A stretch of 55,863 nucleotides of DNA from the IMG/VR virus record IMGVR_UViG_3300044971_003894, positions 1-55,863 of that record; one strand, written 5' to 3'. Position numbers and translations under genes: made by a program. The stretch is from a virus. Positions within the stretch are counted from its first letter, which is position 1. Every line of letters starts with the position of its first letter. This document shows, piece after piece, positions 15,201 to 22,014 of this stretch. The notes under the pieces were generated by a model, which saw nothing but the letters and a program-made list of their open reading frames with translations, made no database searches and was not told where the DNA came from.

Positions 15201-15250
15201 TCTAGTATAAAGAAAGTTGAGAAAGGTTCTCAAACTAGAAAGGAATTCAA

Positions 15251-15430
15251 ATGAATTCAACAATAATCCAAGTGTGTAAATCACACGTTCCTAATAAGTC
15301 TGCTATCTCTATGGTACATGACGACCAATTTACATTCTGTGAAGTTTGTGAACAAAATATTGAGCGTTGGTATAACGATACCGACCCTGAGCGTTTGCCT
15401 ATGTGGACAGATTGGAAAGTGTCTAAATGA
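15251..15430 (+). CDS. Small Cys/His protein
   Basis: 59 residues with VCKSHVPNKSAI...DQFTFCEVCEQNIERWY, a possible C/H-CxxC zinc site. AAAGGA precedes the ATG. First gene of the rightward early region; overlaps the next by ATGA. Confidence 0.6.
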   Translation: MNSTIIQVCKSHVPNKSAISMVHDDQFTFCEVCEQNIERWYNDTDPERLPMWTDWKVSK

Positions 15431-15522
15431 TAACTCTTAATTGTCGTCTATGTAATGAAAAAGTTTCTAGTGAATTTTTTGATGAGCAAGATATAATTAC
15501 TTGCTCTAATTGTTGGGAATAA
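15427..15522 (+). CDS. 31-residue zinc-ribbon protein
   Basis: LNCRLCNEKVSSEFFDEQ then ITCSNCWE: two CxxC knuckles 17 residues apart and little else. ATGA-coupled to the gene before. Confidence 0.6.
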   Translation: MITLNCRLCNEKVSSEFFDEQDIITCSNCWE

Positions 15523-15524
15523 AA

Positions 15525-15650
15525 ATGTTAAAAGAAATAAAAAACAAAATTATTCGTATTCAAGAATTGCGTCGTAGTAATGCTGCGACTCCAATTCCAA
15601 ATAAAAAAAAGTATTCAAGAAAAACAAAACATAAAAATAAATTGCAATAA
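15525..15650 (+). CDS. 41-residue basic protein
   Basis: MLKEIKNKIIRIQELRRSNA then a Lys-rich tail KKKYSRKTKHKNKLQ. Lies 2 bp after the zinc-ribbon gene. Perhaps a nucleic-acid-binding peptide; no family recognised. Confidence 0.5.
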   Translation: MLKEIKNKIIRIQELRRSNAATPIPNKKKYSRKTKHKNKLQ

Positions 15651-15654
15651 AAAA

Positions 15655-15693
15655 CCCGGCGCACCTGGCGTGTCGTACACAGGCTGTGGATAA
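15655..15693. promoter_or_regulatory. CCCGGC junction element with DnaA box
   Basis: CCCGGCGCACCTGGCGTGTC at the end of operon 1 matches elements at 15045 and 16956; then TGTGGATAA (15685-15693), a DnaA box on the minus strand. Confidence 0.5.
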
Positions 15694-15704
15694 CTTACGT
15701 ACGA

Positions 15705-15720
15705 TGTGATTTTTCTCACA
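15705..15720. promoter_or_regulatory. CRP/GlxR-like palindrome
   Basis: TGTGATTTTTCTCACA, perfect halves, centred 72.5 bp before the -10 at 15785. Confidence 0.6.
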
Positions 15721-15761
15721 CGATCTGAGCGTCTCACTATTTGGAATTACTGGCTAGTAAG

Positions 15762-15790
15762 TTGTAAATGTCTGCTAATTCTGATAGACT
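15762..15790 (+). promoter_or_regulatory. Promoter of operon 2
   Basis: TTGTAA (15762-15767), 17-bp spacer containing TGTCTG, TAGACT (15785-15790). Confidence 0.65.
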
Positions 15791-15827
15791 TACGGAGTAA
15801 GAAAATAAAGAAAGGAAGTGGCTAACA

Positions 15828-16028
15828 ATGGCTAACTTATACACAATAGAAGATTTACTAATTGGTAAAACTTATAACTCTAATTCTGTAACTGGGAAAA
15901 TTATCTCAGCAGAAAAATCTAAACAGGCTCTTTGGTATGGTGATAATACCGAAGCCTATTTTGTAGAAATAGATGAAGGTTGTCTTAACAACACTTATCG
16001 CACAGTAGCGGTTAAGGTAGGTGACTAA
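15828..16028 (+). CDS. Small beta-rich hypothetical protein
   Basis: 66 residues (ANLYTIEDLLIGKTYNSNSV...). The pattern 'Y-x-I/L-G-x-x-Y/F...TGKI' resembles 19101-19265 and 19860-20030, so it may belong to one family of tiny SH3-like proteins. AAAGGAAGTGG precedes the start. Confidence 0.6.
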   Translation: MANLYTIEDLLIGKTYNSNSVTGKIISAEKSKQALWYGDNTEAYFVEIDEGCLNNTYRTVAVKVGD

Positions 16029-16135
16029 TGTCTGATTATCTTAACTATCTAGATGAGGTCTATGATGACCTAGTCGCTGAGTTTGGTGAGGGTATAACCC
16101 TTGCCTACCACGAGGCAAATATCAAGGAGATGTGA
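16028..16135 (+). CDS. 35-residue acidic protein
   Basis: MSDYLNYLDEVYDDLVAEFG then EGITLAYHEANIKEM. Starts on the previous stop (TAATG); its own stop lies inside the CRP-like site. Unknown. Confidence 0.5.
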   Translation: MSDYLNYLDEVYDDLVAEFGEGITLAYHEANIKEM

Positions 16136-16146
16136 GGCAACTCACA
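16131..16146. promoter_or_regulatory. CRP/GlxR-like palindrome
   Basis: TGTGAGGCAACTCACA, perfect halves, centred 52.5 bp before the -10 at 16191. Confidence 0.6.
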
Positions 16147-16166
16147 CCCCAACACACCCCCTACAA

Positions 16167-16196
16167 TTAGAAAATGTCAGCGATAACTGATAGAAT
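16167..16196 (+). promoter_or_regulatory. Promoter of operon 3
   Basis: TTAGAA (16167-16172), 18-bp spacer with TGTCAG (16175-16180), TAGAAT (16191-16196). Confidence 0.65.
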
Positions 16197-16229
16197 AAAA
16201 ACTCAAACAAAAACGAAAGGTGGTCAGAA

Positions 16230-16412
16230 ATGACTTACACTATAAATCTAGAAACCTATAATGGCGCAGTAAAAAAGATTTACTTAACCACTAAGGGACA
16301 AGTGGCTGATTTTATCAACACTTACCCAAACCAATTACCTGTTGGCGTATCTGTTAAATTAGATTGCGATATGCTAGGCATTAGAGGAACGCTAAGAGGT
16401 AAAAAACAATGA
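16230..16412 (+). CDS. Small protein, paralogue of 14168-14353
   Basis: 60 residues. YNGAVKKIYLTTKGQVADFI, PVGVSVKLDCDMLGIRGTLR. Same length and pattern as the minus-strand protein on the other side of the candidate origin. AAAGGTGG ribosome site. Unknown function. Confidence 0.6.
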   Translation: MTYTINLETYNGAVKKIYLTTKGQVADFINTYPNQLPVGVSVKLDCDMLGIRGTLRGKKQ

Positions 16413-16558
16413 TTAACTCTGTTATGCGTTTTGATTGTAATGATTGCAACGGACAAGGTCTTATCTTTTGGGGTAATGACCTTGACTACAATGTAGAAAA
16501 ATGCGAATGTAATGATTTTGCACTAGGCACTTTATTTACTACGAAAGAGGCTGACTAA
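16409..16558 (+). CDS. Zinc-ribbon protein, paralogue of 17094-17258
   Basis: 49 residues. FDCNDCNGQGLIFWGNDLDY then CECNDF: a CxxCxGxG...CxC motif like half a DnaJ zinc finger. The same layout appears in 17094-17258. ATGA overlap with the gene before. Confidence 0.6.
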   Translation: MINSVMRFDCNDCNGQGLIFWGNDLDYNVEKCECNDFALGTLFTTKEAD

Positions 16559-16767
16559 TGACTAGAAAAGACTATATTAAAACCGCAAACATATTGGCTG
16601 GATTTGTAGATGAAGTTCCACAAAACACTTATGAAGATTTAGTTCAAGAGTTTGCTGAGTGGTTCAAGTCAGATAATGAAAACTTTGATTTTGCAAGATT
16701 TGAAAAGGCTTGCGGAATTGATGAAATTGGTTTAGTTCCTGTTGGATCTGAAATGTGGAAGGGGTAA
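16558..16767 (+). CDS. Small hypothetical protein
   Basis: 69 residues, TRKDYIKTANILAGFVDEVP followed by an FAEWFKSDNENFDFARFEKACG segment. This opening is common in short actinophage proteins of unknown role. TAATG-coupled. Confidence 0.6.
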   Translation: MTRKDYIKTANILAGFVDEVPQNTYEDLVQEFAEWFKSDNENFDFARFEKACGIDEIGLVPVGSEMWKG

Positions 16768-16771
16768 ATAA

Positions 16772-16924
16772 ATGCTAACTAATTGGGATTTGCTTGCAAT
16801 AATTATTGCGCTGCTTGGTTGCTTAACTGTTATGGGTTTATTTTGGAAACAAAATATTACACAACAAAAAGAAATTCGCAGATTGCAAATTGCGTTGCGA
16901 ACTGAGCGACTTAAAAACAAATAA
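16772..16924 (+). CDS. 50-residue membrane protein
   Basis: One transmembrane helix (LAIIIALLGCLTVMGLFW) followed by a basic helix (QKEIRRLQIALRTERLKNK). Starts 4 bp after the previous stop. Unknown. Confidence 0.55.
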   Translation: MLTNWDLLAIIIALLGCLTVMGLFWKQNITQQKEIRRLQIALRTERLKNK

Positions 16925-16955
16925 ACAAAAGGCCCTAGAACATCCGTTCGAAAGG

Positions 16956-16975
16956 CCCGGCGCTGACGGCGTGTC
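16956..16975. promoter_or_regulatory. CCCGGC junction element
   Basis: CCCGGCGCTGACGGCGTGTC, matching the elements after operons at 15045 and 15655. Confidence 0.5.
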
Positions 16976-16994
16976 GCAATCAATAGTCTTTACG

Positions 16995-17010
16995 TGTGGT
17001 TAAGATCACA
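16995..17010. promoter_or_regulatory. CRP/GlxR-like site
   Basis: TGTGGTTAAGATCACA, one mismatch, centred 61.5 bp before the -10 at 17064. Confidence 0.55.
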
Positions 17011-17039
17011 CCCCAGATTCTCCAGATTATGGTGTCTAA

Positions 17040-17069
17040 TTGGATTTTGTCAGTCCAGTCTGATAGGAT
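17040..17069 (+). promoter_or_regulatory. Promoter of operon 4
   Basis: TTGGAT (17040-17045), 18-bp spacer with TGTCAG (17048-17053), TAGGAT (17064-17069). Confidence 0.65.
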
Positions 17070-17093
17070 AAAGATATAAAGAAAGAAGGCAAA

Positions 17094-17258
17094 ATGGGTA
17101 AAGTAAAAGCAAGCGTAATGGATATATTAGAGTGCGATAATTGTTATGGCTATGGTTGGCAATTCGCAGGAAATGCTATAGACTATGATGTATGGGCTTG
17201 CGAGTGTAATCCTTACAATATCCCTGCCGACAACCTACTAGATTGGAAACTAAACTAA
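17094..17258 (+). CDS. Zinc-ribbon protein, paralogue of 16409-16558
   Basis: 54 residues. ILECDNCYGYGWQFAGNAID then VWACECNPYN repeats the CxxCxGxG...CxC plan of 16409-16558. Preceded by AAAGAAGG. Unknown function. Confidence 0.6.
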   Translation: MGKVKASVMDILECDNCYGYGWQFAGNAIDYDVWACECNPYNIPADNLLDWKLN

Positions 17259-17467
17259 TGGAATATAATTACTCTATAACTACCTTATATGATGGGGAAT
17301 TGGTTCACACGCTACGAGTTAGCGATATGCTAGAAGCAGTAGAGGCTTGGAATAAATGTGCAGATGTTGGCATGGCTAAAGAATACGCAACCTATAACTT
17401 GTCAGACCCTACAGGCAAGATGTATACTAAAAACTTCTATCGAGATGGAAAGGTCGTAATTAAATAA
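17258..17467 (+). CDS. Small hypothetical protein
   Basis: 69 residues from the ATG at 17258 (TAATG overlap), chosen over an upstream TTG at 17243. Mixed alpha/beta: YSITTLYDGELVHTLRVSDM, MLEAVEAWNKC. Unrecognised. Confidence 0.6.
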   Translation: MEYNYSITTLYDGELVHTLRVSDMLEAVEAWNKCADVGMAKEYATYNLSDPTGKMYTKNFYRDGKVVIK

Positions 17468-17751
17468 TGGGAAGCATAACAGCAATTGGATTAGCAGACA
17501 CAACGCTAGACTTAGAAACACAATTAAAGTATCACTTGCAAGGTAATCATTATCCACCAATACCAACAATAATGGTGCAACCTTGCATTGAGGCTATTGA
17601 CGCTTACTATGATGAGGACTACTCTCGTAAAATAGAGTTGCCAATTGTTGATGGATTCCAGATTAGTTGGAAGGGTAATACTTGGACTACCGCTAGCGCA
17701 TTGGTATCACACGCACACCTAGAGTGGTTTATCGAGCCAGTAGATGAGTAA
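17467..17751 (+). CDS. Hypothetical phage protein
   Basis: 94 residues (GSITAIGLADTTLDLETQLKYHLQGNHYPPIP...). The LETQLKYHLQGNHYPPIP segment is a pattern found in short phage proteins of unknown role. Starts on the previous stop. Confidence 0.6.
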   Translation: MGSITAIGLADTTLDLETQLKYHLQGNHYPPIPTIMVQPCIEAIDAYYDEDYSRKIELPIVDGFQISWKGNTWTTASALVSHAHLEWFIEPVDE

Positions 17752-17836
17752 AGACTTGCAAGATAAGTTAGACGCAGTTGCAAAAATTCTAGAACCTATC
17801 CTATGGGAAACCTTAGCAGAAATTGAGGAACAATGA
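17744..17836 (+). CDS. 30-residue helical protein
   Basis: MSKDLQDKLDAVAKILEPIL then WETLAEIEEQ. 8-bp overlap before, 4-bp overlap after. Unknown. Confidence 0.5.
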   Translation: MSKDLQDKLDAVAKILEPILWETLAEIEEQ

Positions 17837-18072
17837 AAACATTAGAAAACGATGATATTATTCTAATTATGGATTACTATAAAGTTGATGTGTTAACTGC
17901 AGGACAGTTAATGGTTGACGATAACATTCTTGTTGATGATGAGGTTGTTTGTATTACTGAAATAATTTCATTAGCCGATGGATACACTTTAGAAATTATA
18001 AATGATTTTGGTGAAAGAGATACTATTGAGGTTGCTGAGTATCAACAATTTGATTTAATGATGTTGAAATAA
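17833..18072 (+). CDS. Small acidic hypothetical protein
   Basis: 79 residues, beta-rich (ILVDDEVVCITEIISLADGY). ATGA-coupled; last gene of operon 4. Unrecognised. Confidence 0.55.
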   Translation: MKTLENDDIILIMDYYKVDVLTAGQLMVDDNILVDDEVVCITEIISLADGYTLEIINDFGERDTIEVAEYQQFDLMMLK

Positions 18073-18086
18073 GAGGCGCCCGGCCA

Positions 18087-18101
18087 ATGTCCGTTTTGTC
18101 C
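18087..18101. repeat. TGTCCG motif
   Basis: ATGTCCGTTTTGTCC between a CCCGGCC element and the next promoter. Confidence 0.55.
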
Positions 18102-18122
18102 CATTTTGTTAATTACGTATAC

Positions 18123-18151
18123 TTGTATTTTTCCCCTAAAAATGTTATACT
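18123..18151 (+). promoter_or_regulatory. Promoter of the GP88-like gene
   Basis: TTGTAT (18123-18128), 17 bp, TATACT (18146-18151); the ATG follows after 5 nt, so the transcript is leaderless or nearly so. No CRP-like site is seen here. Confidence 0.65.
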
Positions 18152-18156
18152 TAATT

Positions 18157-18879
18157 ATGACCCAATTAAAGAGATCGCATGATAGAAAGGTCGCTAACCT
18201 TGTTACAAAAAATGGAAAGCAAGCCGCAATTGCAAACACGTTCGGATTACCCGCAGGAAAAAACTTTTCATGTCCTGGTGCTACGTCTATCTGCGAGGTT
18301 GTTTGCTACGCTGGGAAACTTGAAAAACTATTCAAAGGAGTAAAGGCTAACCTCCTTCACAATTGGGAGTTATTAAAAGACGCAGACGAATCAACTATGA
18401 TAAGTCTATTAGATAATATGATTAATGATTTTAAAAAAGATTGTGAAAAGAAAAAAGCCCCATTGCTATTCCGCATTCATTGGGACGGAGATTTCTTTAA
18501 TGACACGTATACCAAAGCATGGAAAGAGATCATCCTTAACAATACAGATATAAAGTTTTGGGTATACACGAGAGTACAGTCAGCAGCGTTAATGCTTAAG
18601 GGTATTGATAATCTATCTTTATACTATTCAACAGATAGCGAGAATAAACAGATCGGTGTTAGTTTAAAAAAAGATCATGGAGTGCGCCTTGCATACCTTG
18701 CACAGAATTTTGCTATAGGTCAAACAGAAATGAAAGAATTATTTAATCGGCCTGGTGCTAAGTGTCCTGAGAATCTTAAGTCAATACCGCTTATCTCAAA
18801 TGCTGGAAGCGCTTGCGTATCATGCGGATTGTGTGTATACTCTAAGAGCGATATAGTTTTTTCATCATCTAAGAAATAG
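18157..18879 (+). CDS. GP88-family phage protein
   Basis: 240 residues from the ATG at 18157, chosen because the -10 box lies 5 nt upstream. SHDRKVANLVTKNGKQAAIANTFGLPAGK, FSCPGATSICEVVCYAGKLEKLF and FRIHWDGDFFNDTYTKAWKE are the signature blocks of the 'gene product 88' family first named in mycobacteriophages. Six conserved cysteines (CPGATSICEVVC; CVSCGLC near the end) suggest metal or Fe-S binding. The family's biochemical role is unknown. It points to an actinophage-type gene pool. Confidence 0.8.
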   Translation: MTQLKRSHDRKVANLVTKNGKQAAIANTFGLPAGKNFSCPGATSICEVVCYAGKLEKLFKGVKANLLHNWELLKDADESTMISLLDNMINDFKKDCEKKKAPLLFRIHWDGDFFNDTYTKAWKEIILNNTDIKFWVYTRVQSAALMLKGIDNLSLYYSTDSENKQIGVSLKKDHGVRLAYLAQNFAIGQTEMKELFNRPGAKCPENLKSIPLISNAGSACVSCGLCVYSKSDIVFSSSKK

Positions 18880-18885
18880 GGGCAT

Positions 18886-18951
18886 ATGGAGATACTAATA
18901 GTATTATCACTTATCTTTATCTATTTTGTGTTTGCTGGTCTAGGACACTAA
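18886..18951 (+). CDS. 21-residue hydrophobic peptide
   Basis: MEILIVLSLIFIYFVFAGLG, almost all membrane-spanning. AGGGG precedes the ATG. Too short to be certain; kept because of spacing after the GP88-like gene. Confidence 0.4.
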   Translation: MEILIVLSLIFIYFVFAGLGH

Positions 18952-18966
18952 ATGTCCGTTTTGTCC
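18952..18966. repeat. TGTCCG motif
   Basis: ATGTCCGTTTTGTCC followed by another GTTT, just before a CRP-like site. Confidence 0.55.
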
Positions 18967-18981
18967 GTTTCTATACGCTGG

Positions 18982-18997
18982 TGTGAGATACATCACA
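18982..18997. promoter_or_regulatory. CRP/GlxR-like palindrome
   Basis: TGTGAGATACATCACA, perfect halves with central TA, centred 71.5 bp before the -10 at 19061. Confidence 0.6.
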
Positions 18998-19037
18998 GAT
19001 ATCACATCTCAAAATATGAGATTATTAGAAATATAAC

Positions 19038-19066
19038 TTGTATTTTTGACGAAATAATGTTATTCT
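19038..19066 (+). promoter_or_regulatory. Promoter for 19101
   Basis: TTGTAT (19038-19043), 17 bp, TATTCT (19061-19066). Confidence 0.65.
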
Positions 19067-19100
19067 TAGGTAGTAAGCCAAACCAACAAGAAGGAGAACC

Positions 19101-19265
19101 ATGTCCGTATCAACCGCAACATACAAAGTAGGCGACACCTACACATCACAAAAATCAAAGGTAGTAGGAACTATTACCGAAATTGTGCCAACTAACAAGA
19201 ACACAGTTAGAGTTAAGTTAGATGTTAATGGCTCAACTCGCTGGACTACTTGGACAGCAAAGTAA
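19101..19265 (+). CDS. Small SH3-like hypothetical protein (paralogue A)
   Basis: 54 residues, AAGGAGAACC ribosome site. TYKVGDTYTSQKSKVVGTIT...NTVRVKLDVNGSTRW has the strand pattern of 19860-20030. Both genes are followed by the same hairpin (19287, 20091). Function unknown. Confidence 0.65.
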   Translation: MSVSTATYKVGDTYTSQKSKVVGTITEIVPTNKNTVRVKLDVNGSTRWTTWTAK

Positions 19266-19286
19266 TCTTAGCCTAGTGGCTAAAGT

Positions 19287-19311
19287 CCTGAGCATGACCA
19301 AAAACTGCTCA
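19287..19311 (+). ncRNA. Recurrent hairpin element, copy 1
   Basis: CC then TGAGCA / loop TGACCAAAAAC / TGCTCA. Outer TAGTGG (19274-19279) can pair with CCACTA (19323-19328). Lies between two genes of one transcript. Confidence 0.5.
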
Positions 19312-19350
19312 ACTTAAAAGCCCCACTAATAGAAACGGAAACCCATCACA

Positions 19351-19773
19351 ATGGCAAGAAGCAAACCCATCAGCGTAAAAATCGCTACTGCTAAGGTTAT
19401 TACAGCCTTAGAAAACAGATTAGCCGAACTAGAGGCTAACTATAAAACACAAGACGAGAACGAGGCAAAGTTCCAAACCCAAATAGACGCTTGGAAAAAA
19501 GAACTATTTGCTTTTGCTATCGCTAATGTTTCTAAGGCAGAAAACCTTAGAACTAACTATCGCCAATGGAACAACAACCTTAATGTTGATTTTGATTTAA
19601 CAGTTAAGGAAGGCGAGTTCCCTGCTGAACCTGAGCGTAAGTTTGAGCAAATCCATGTTCATACTTATCGTGAGCAGAAAGAGGAAATGGAAAACGCTAT
19701 CCGTATCCTTAAAATGACCGACGAGGAAACAGTTAGCACTAGCACATATAACGCTATCGCTAGATACCTTTAA
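19351..19773 (+). CDS. Helical hypothetical protein
   Basis: 140 residues; residues about 10-55 form a coiled coil (ITALENRLAELEANYKTQDE), then NLNVDFDLTVKEGEFPAEPE and a helical end. No family recognised. AATGG start after GAAACGGAAACC. Between two copies of the hairpin-linked small genes. Confidence 0.6.
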   Translation: MARSKPISVKIATAKVITALENRLAELEANYKTQDENEAKFQTQIDAWKKELFAFAIANVSKAENLRTNYRQWNNNLNVDFDLTVKEGEFPAEPERKFEQIHVHTYREQKEEMENAIRILKMTDEETVSTSTYNAIARYL

Positions 19774-19859
19774 TAGTTTGGGGGTATTTGACTATGCCCC
19801 CAAAATATGTTAGACTAGATAAGTAATGACCCAAACCCAAACAGAAAGGCAAGACCCAA

Positions 19860-20030
19860 ATGACACTAGGCGGATACACATACCAACTAGGTGATTTATT
19901 CACCACAAGCAAAACAGGTATCACAGGTAGAATTGTAAAGTTCTCACCTATTAACTCTAAGACCACTAGAGTATCCTTACAATTAGCAAATGGCGCAAGA
20001 CGCCTTGCTATGGTAAGCACAACTAAATAA
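19860..20030 (+). CDS. Small SH3-like hypothetical protein (paralogue B)
   Basis: 56 residues. GYTYQLGDLFTTSKTGITGR, TTRVSLQLANGARRLAM aligns with 19101-19265. A TAGACTAGATAAG stretch and AGAAAGG lie upstream, so it may have its own promoter. Followed by a larger predicted RNA structure. Confidence 0.6.
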   Translation: MTLGGYTYQLGDLFTTSKTGITGRIVKFSPINSKTTRVSLQLANGARRLAMVSTTK

Positions 20031-20130
20031 TTTATCTCTGATAAGCACTTGGCAACATCTATTGCTAAGTTATTCCTGAGATAAGACTCCTGAGCATGAG
20101 TTCTAAACTGCTCACCTTTTAATTGCCCCG
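20031..20130 (+). ncRNA. Candidate structured RNA after 19860-20030
   Basis: Nested pairings: TTATCTC (about 20031) with GAGATAA (about 20078); inside it ACTTGGCA with TGCTAAGT (8 bp, one G-U, loop of 8); then the recurrent hairpin at 20091. Could be a terminator-like leader or trailer RNA or a regulatory RNA. Confidence 0.4.
20091..20114 (+). ncRNA. Recurrent hairpin element, copy 2
   Basis: CC then TGAGCA / loop TGAGTTCTAAAC / TGCTCA. Confidence 0.5.
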
Positions 20131-20146
20131 CAAAAATCCGGGCCCA

Positions 20147-20162
20147 TGTGATGTAGATCACG
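20147..20162. promoter_or_regulatory. CRP/GlxR-like site
   Basis: TGTGATGTAGATCACG, one mismatch, with the central TA. It sits just before a TTGACT (20190-20195) that may be a -35 for 20249; the -10 is unclear. Confidence 0.55.
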
Positions 20163-20248
20163 TCCCACTATGTGAGACTAATTAAGATGTTGACTTGCAT
20201 TCCCCTGGCCATGGTGATATTATTGTATTAACAGAAAAGGAACCCCTA

Positions 20249-20746
20249 ATGAGCGAAGTAATGTTACAAGATCAATTAACTGTTTCTTATAATCCCAACC
20301 TACTTGTGACCTACAAGTATATACCTGAACTGACACCTTCACATGGTGTGCAACTAGGTGAAGAGCCAGCAGCAACATTCATGACTGATAAGGTTACTGA
20401 TATTGAATGGCAACTTCATAAGTCACGAGAGTATGCAGCAAGATCATCTGCATTGGCTGCAGAGCGACGTGGTGACATTGAGTGGCTTGAAGAGCACATT
20501 GTTGAATGGTATGATCCCAACTATTCCAAAGAAGAAGTTTTAAAAGCGCTAGCAGAACACTTTGCTATTAATCCTATGAAGGAGATTAGCGTATACGGAA
20601 CTGTTACATTCAGCGGAACAATACAGGTGCCACTGGATGAGGTTGAAGACTTTGACCTAAGCAATGTAACCATTGACGCAGAAATAAGTTCATATGACTA
20701 TGAAGCGGACCTAACTGTGGACGATGTATCACTGGAAGAGAACTAA
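20249..20746 (+). CDS. Hypothetical phage early protein
   Basis: 165 residues from the ATG at 20249 (AAAAGGAACCCC upstream), preferred to an upstream start at 20195. A helical centre, WQLHKSREYAARSSALAAER, is followed by a beta-rich acidic end (EISVYGTVTFSGTIQVPLDE). The VTFSGTIQVP strand type is seen in many actinophage proteins of unknown role. Followed by hairpin copy 3. Confidence 0.6.
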   Translation: MSEVMLQDQLTVSYNPNLLVTYKYIPELTPSHGVQLGEEPAATFMTDKVTDIEWQLHKSREYAARSSALAAERRGDIEWLEEHIVEWYDPNYSKEEVLKALAEHFAINPMKEISVYGTVTFSGTIQVPLDEVEDFDLSNVTIDAEISSYDYEADLTVDDVSLEEN

Positions 20747-20808
20747 TAAGAGATCTGTAGCATCCGCTGCAGGGACCGTTTAAATTTGATAGGGGGCTAT
20801 CAAGATCC

Positions 20809-20831
20809 TGGACATGATCATAAACTGTCCT
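20809..20831 (+). ncRNA. Recurrent hairpin element, copy 3
   Basis: CC then TGGACA / loop TGATCATAAAC / TGTCC: both stem sides changed relative to copy 1. GGGC (20794-20797) can pair with GCCC (20840-20843). Confidence 0.5.
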
Positions 20832-20855
20832 ATTAAAATGCCCGGCCCGCCTAAA

Positions 20856-20870
20856 ATGTCCGATTTGTAC
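20856..20870. repeat. TGTCCG motif (variant)
   Basis: ATGTCCGATTTGTAC, two changes from the common form, after a CCCGGCCC element. Confidence 0.45.
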
Positions 20871-20906
20871 TATTTAAGAAGATTAAACCATTTCCCCCAA
20901 TCCTAT

Positions 20907-20935
20907 TTGACATTGTCAGCCATGACTGCTAAACT
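20907..20935 (+). promoter_or_regulatory. Promoter of the DUF932-like gene
   Basis: TTGACA (20907-20912), 17-bp spacer with TGTCAG (20914-20919), TAAACT (20930-20935). Confidence 0.7.
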
Positions 20936-20961
20936 TAGTTAAAACAATCGAAAGGAAAAAA

Positions 20962-21978
20962 ATGGCCCATGAGTTAGAAACTCAAAACGGTGTGGCAAGT
21001 TTTGCATCATTCCGTGAACCTGCATGGCACAATCTTGGTACTGTATTTGATACTGAGAAAAACACTAACGAAATGTTAGTTGCTGCTAATCTTAATAATT
21101 GGAATGTTAGACTAGAGGATTTAGAAATCCCATCTAGTTTAGTATCTGACAAACAATATCAATATGTTGTTCGTACAAATCCTACTGACAAATCTCAAAC
21201 TGATGTTTTGGGAATTGTTGGTGAGCGTTATGTTCCACTACAAAATGAAGATTTATTTTCATTTGGTGATAACATTCTTGATGGTGGCGGTCGTTGGGAA
21301 ACTGCTGGCTCTCTTAAGGGTGGTCGTGTAGTATTTGGCTCTCTTGCATTAGAGCGTGAAACTGTATTAGACCCAAATGGTGTGGCAGATGTTGTTAAAA
21401 CTTATTTGCTTATCAACACTTCACATGATGGCTCTATTGCAATTCAGGCAAGCATAACACCTGTTCGTGTTGTGTGTGCTAACACTCTTAATGTTGCACT
21501 TAACCGTACACGCAAGAAAGATGGCGTCAAGCAATCTTTCAAAATCCGTCATACTCAAACTGCTCAGGGCAAGGTTGCTGTTGCCCGTCAAGCATTAGGC
21601 ATGGCTAATTCATACATGGACGCATTTGATAAAATGGCTCATGCTATGATAACAAAAGAAATCACCGCACAAGATTTCAATAACATTATTCTTGCTGCAT
21701 ATCCTAAACCTGAAACCGATAGCAAGGGCTCTCTAAAGAAATGGGAAAACAAAGTAGATATGATTAACGATATCTATACTGGAGAGTTTAACGGAATGAT
21801 TAGTGGAAATGCTTGGGGTGCGTTCAATGCACTAACTGAGCGTTTAGACTGGTATCGTTCTGCTCGTGGTGGTAATAGCGAAAGCATGTTTGCTGCTGCT
21901 TCTGGATTTGACCCTGTAATAAATGCAGAGAAAAATCGTTTGCTAACTGTTGTGCAAAACACTTTGCAACTAGTCTAG
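20962..21978 (+). CDS. DUF932 / phage-plasmid-like protein
   Basis: 338 residues. MAHELETQNGVASFASFREPAWHNLGTVFD is the standard start of the TIGR03299/DUF932 family, with VLGIVGERYVPLQNEDLFSFGD and VKTYLLINTSHDGSIAIQASITPVRVVCANTL as further signatures. Found in many actinophages, plasmids and prophages; function not established, though it is commonly near replication or early genes. GAAAGGAAAAAA precedes the start. Followed by hairpin copy 4 and tRNA-Asp, probably one transcript. Confidence 0.85.
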   Translation: MAHELETQNGVASFASFREPAWHNLGTVFDTEKNTNEMLVAANLNNWNVRLEDLEIPSSLVSDKQYQYVVRTNPTDKSQTDVLGIVGERYVPLQNEDLFSFGDNILDGGGRWETAGSLKGGRVVFGSLALERETVLDPNGVADVVKTYLLINTSHDGSIAIQASITPVRVVCANTLNVALNRTRKKDGVKQSFKIRHTQTAQGKVAVARQALGMANSYMDAFDKMAHAMITKEITAQDFNNIILAAYPKPETDSKGSLKKWENKVDMINDIYTGEFNGMISGNAWGAFNALTERLDWYRSARGGNSESMFAAASGFDPVINAEKNRLLTVVQNTLQLV

Positions 21979-21988
21979 TAAAAAATCC

Positions 21989-22010
21989 TGAGCAAGATTT
22001 AAAACTGCTC
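21989..22010 (+). ncRNA. Recurrent hairpin element, copy 4
   Basis: CC then TGAGCA / loop AGATTTAAAAC / TGCTC, ending 4 nt before tRNA-Asp. Confidence 0.5.
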
Positions 22011-22014
22011 CGCT

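Larger units (their letters stand above)
14778..15250. other. Divergent non-coding region; candidate replication origin
   Basis: 473 bp without a gene where leftward and rightward small-gene operons diverge. It holds an AT-rich stretch (about 14905-14950), two perfect DnaA boxes 42 bp apart (15074, 15116), two direct repeats of TTGCTAGGCTCAC (14855-14867, 14889-14901) flanking a perfect TGTGA-N6-TCACA palindrome, a TGTCCG tandem motif, and an ACCCG/CGGGT hairpin (15044-15060). A third DnaA box lies at 15685. This matches what a DnaA-dependent origin looks like; not proven. Confidence 0.55.
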
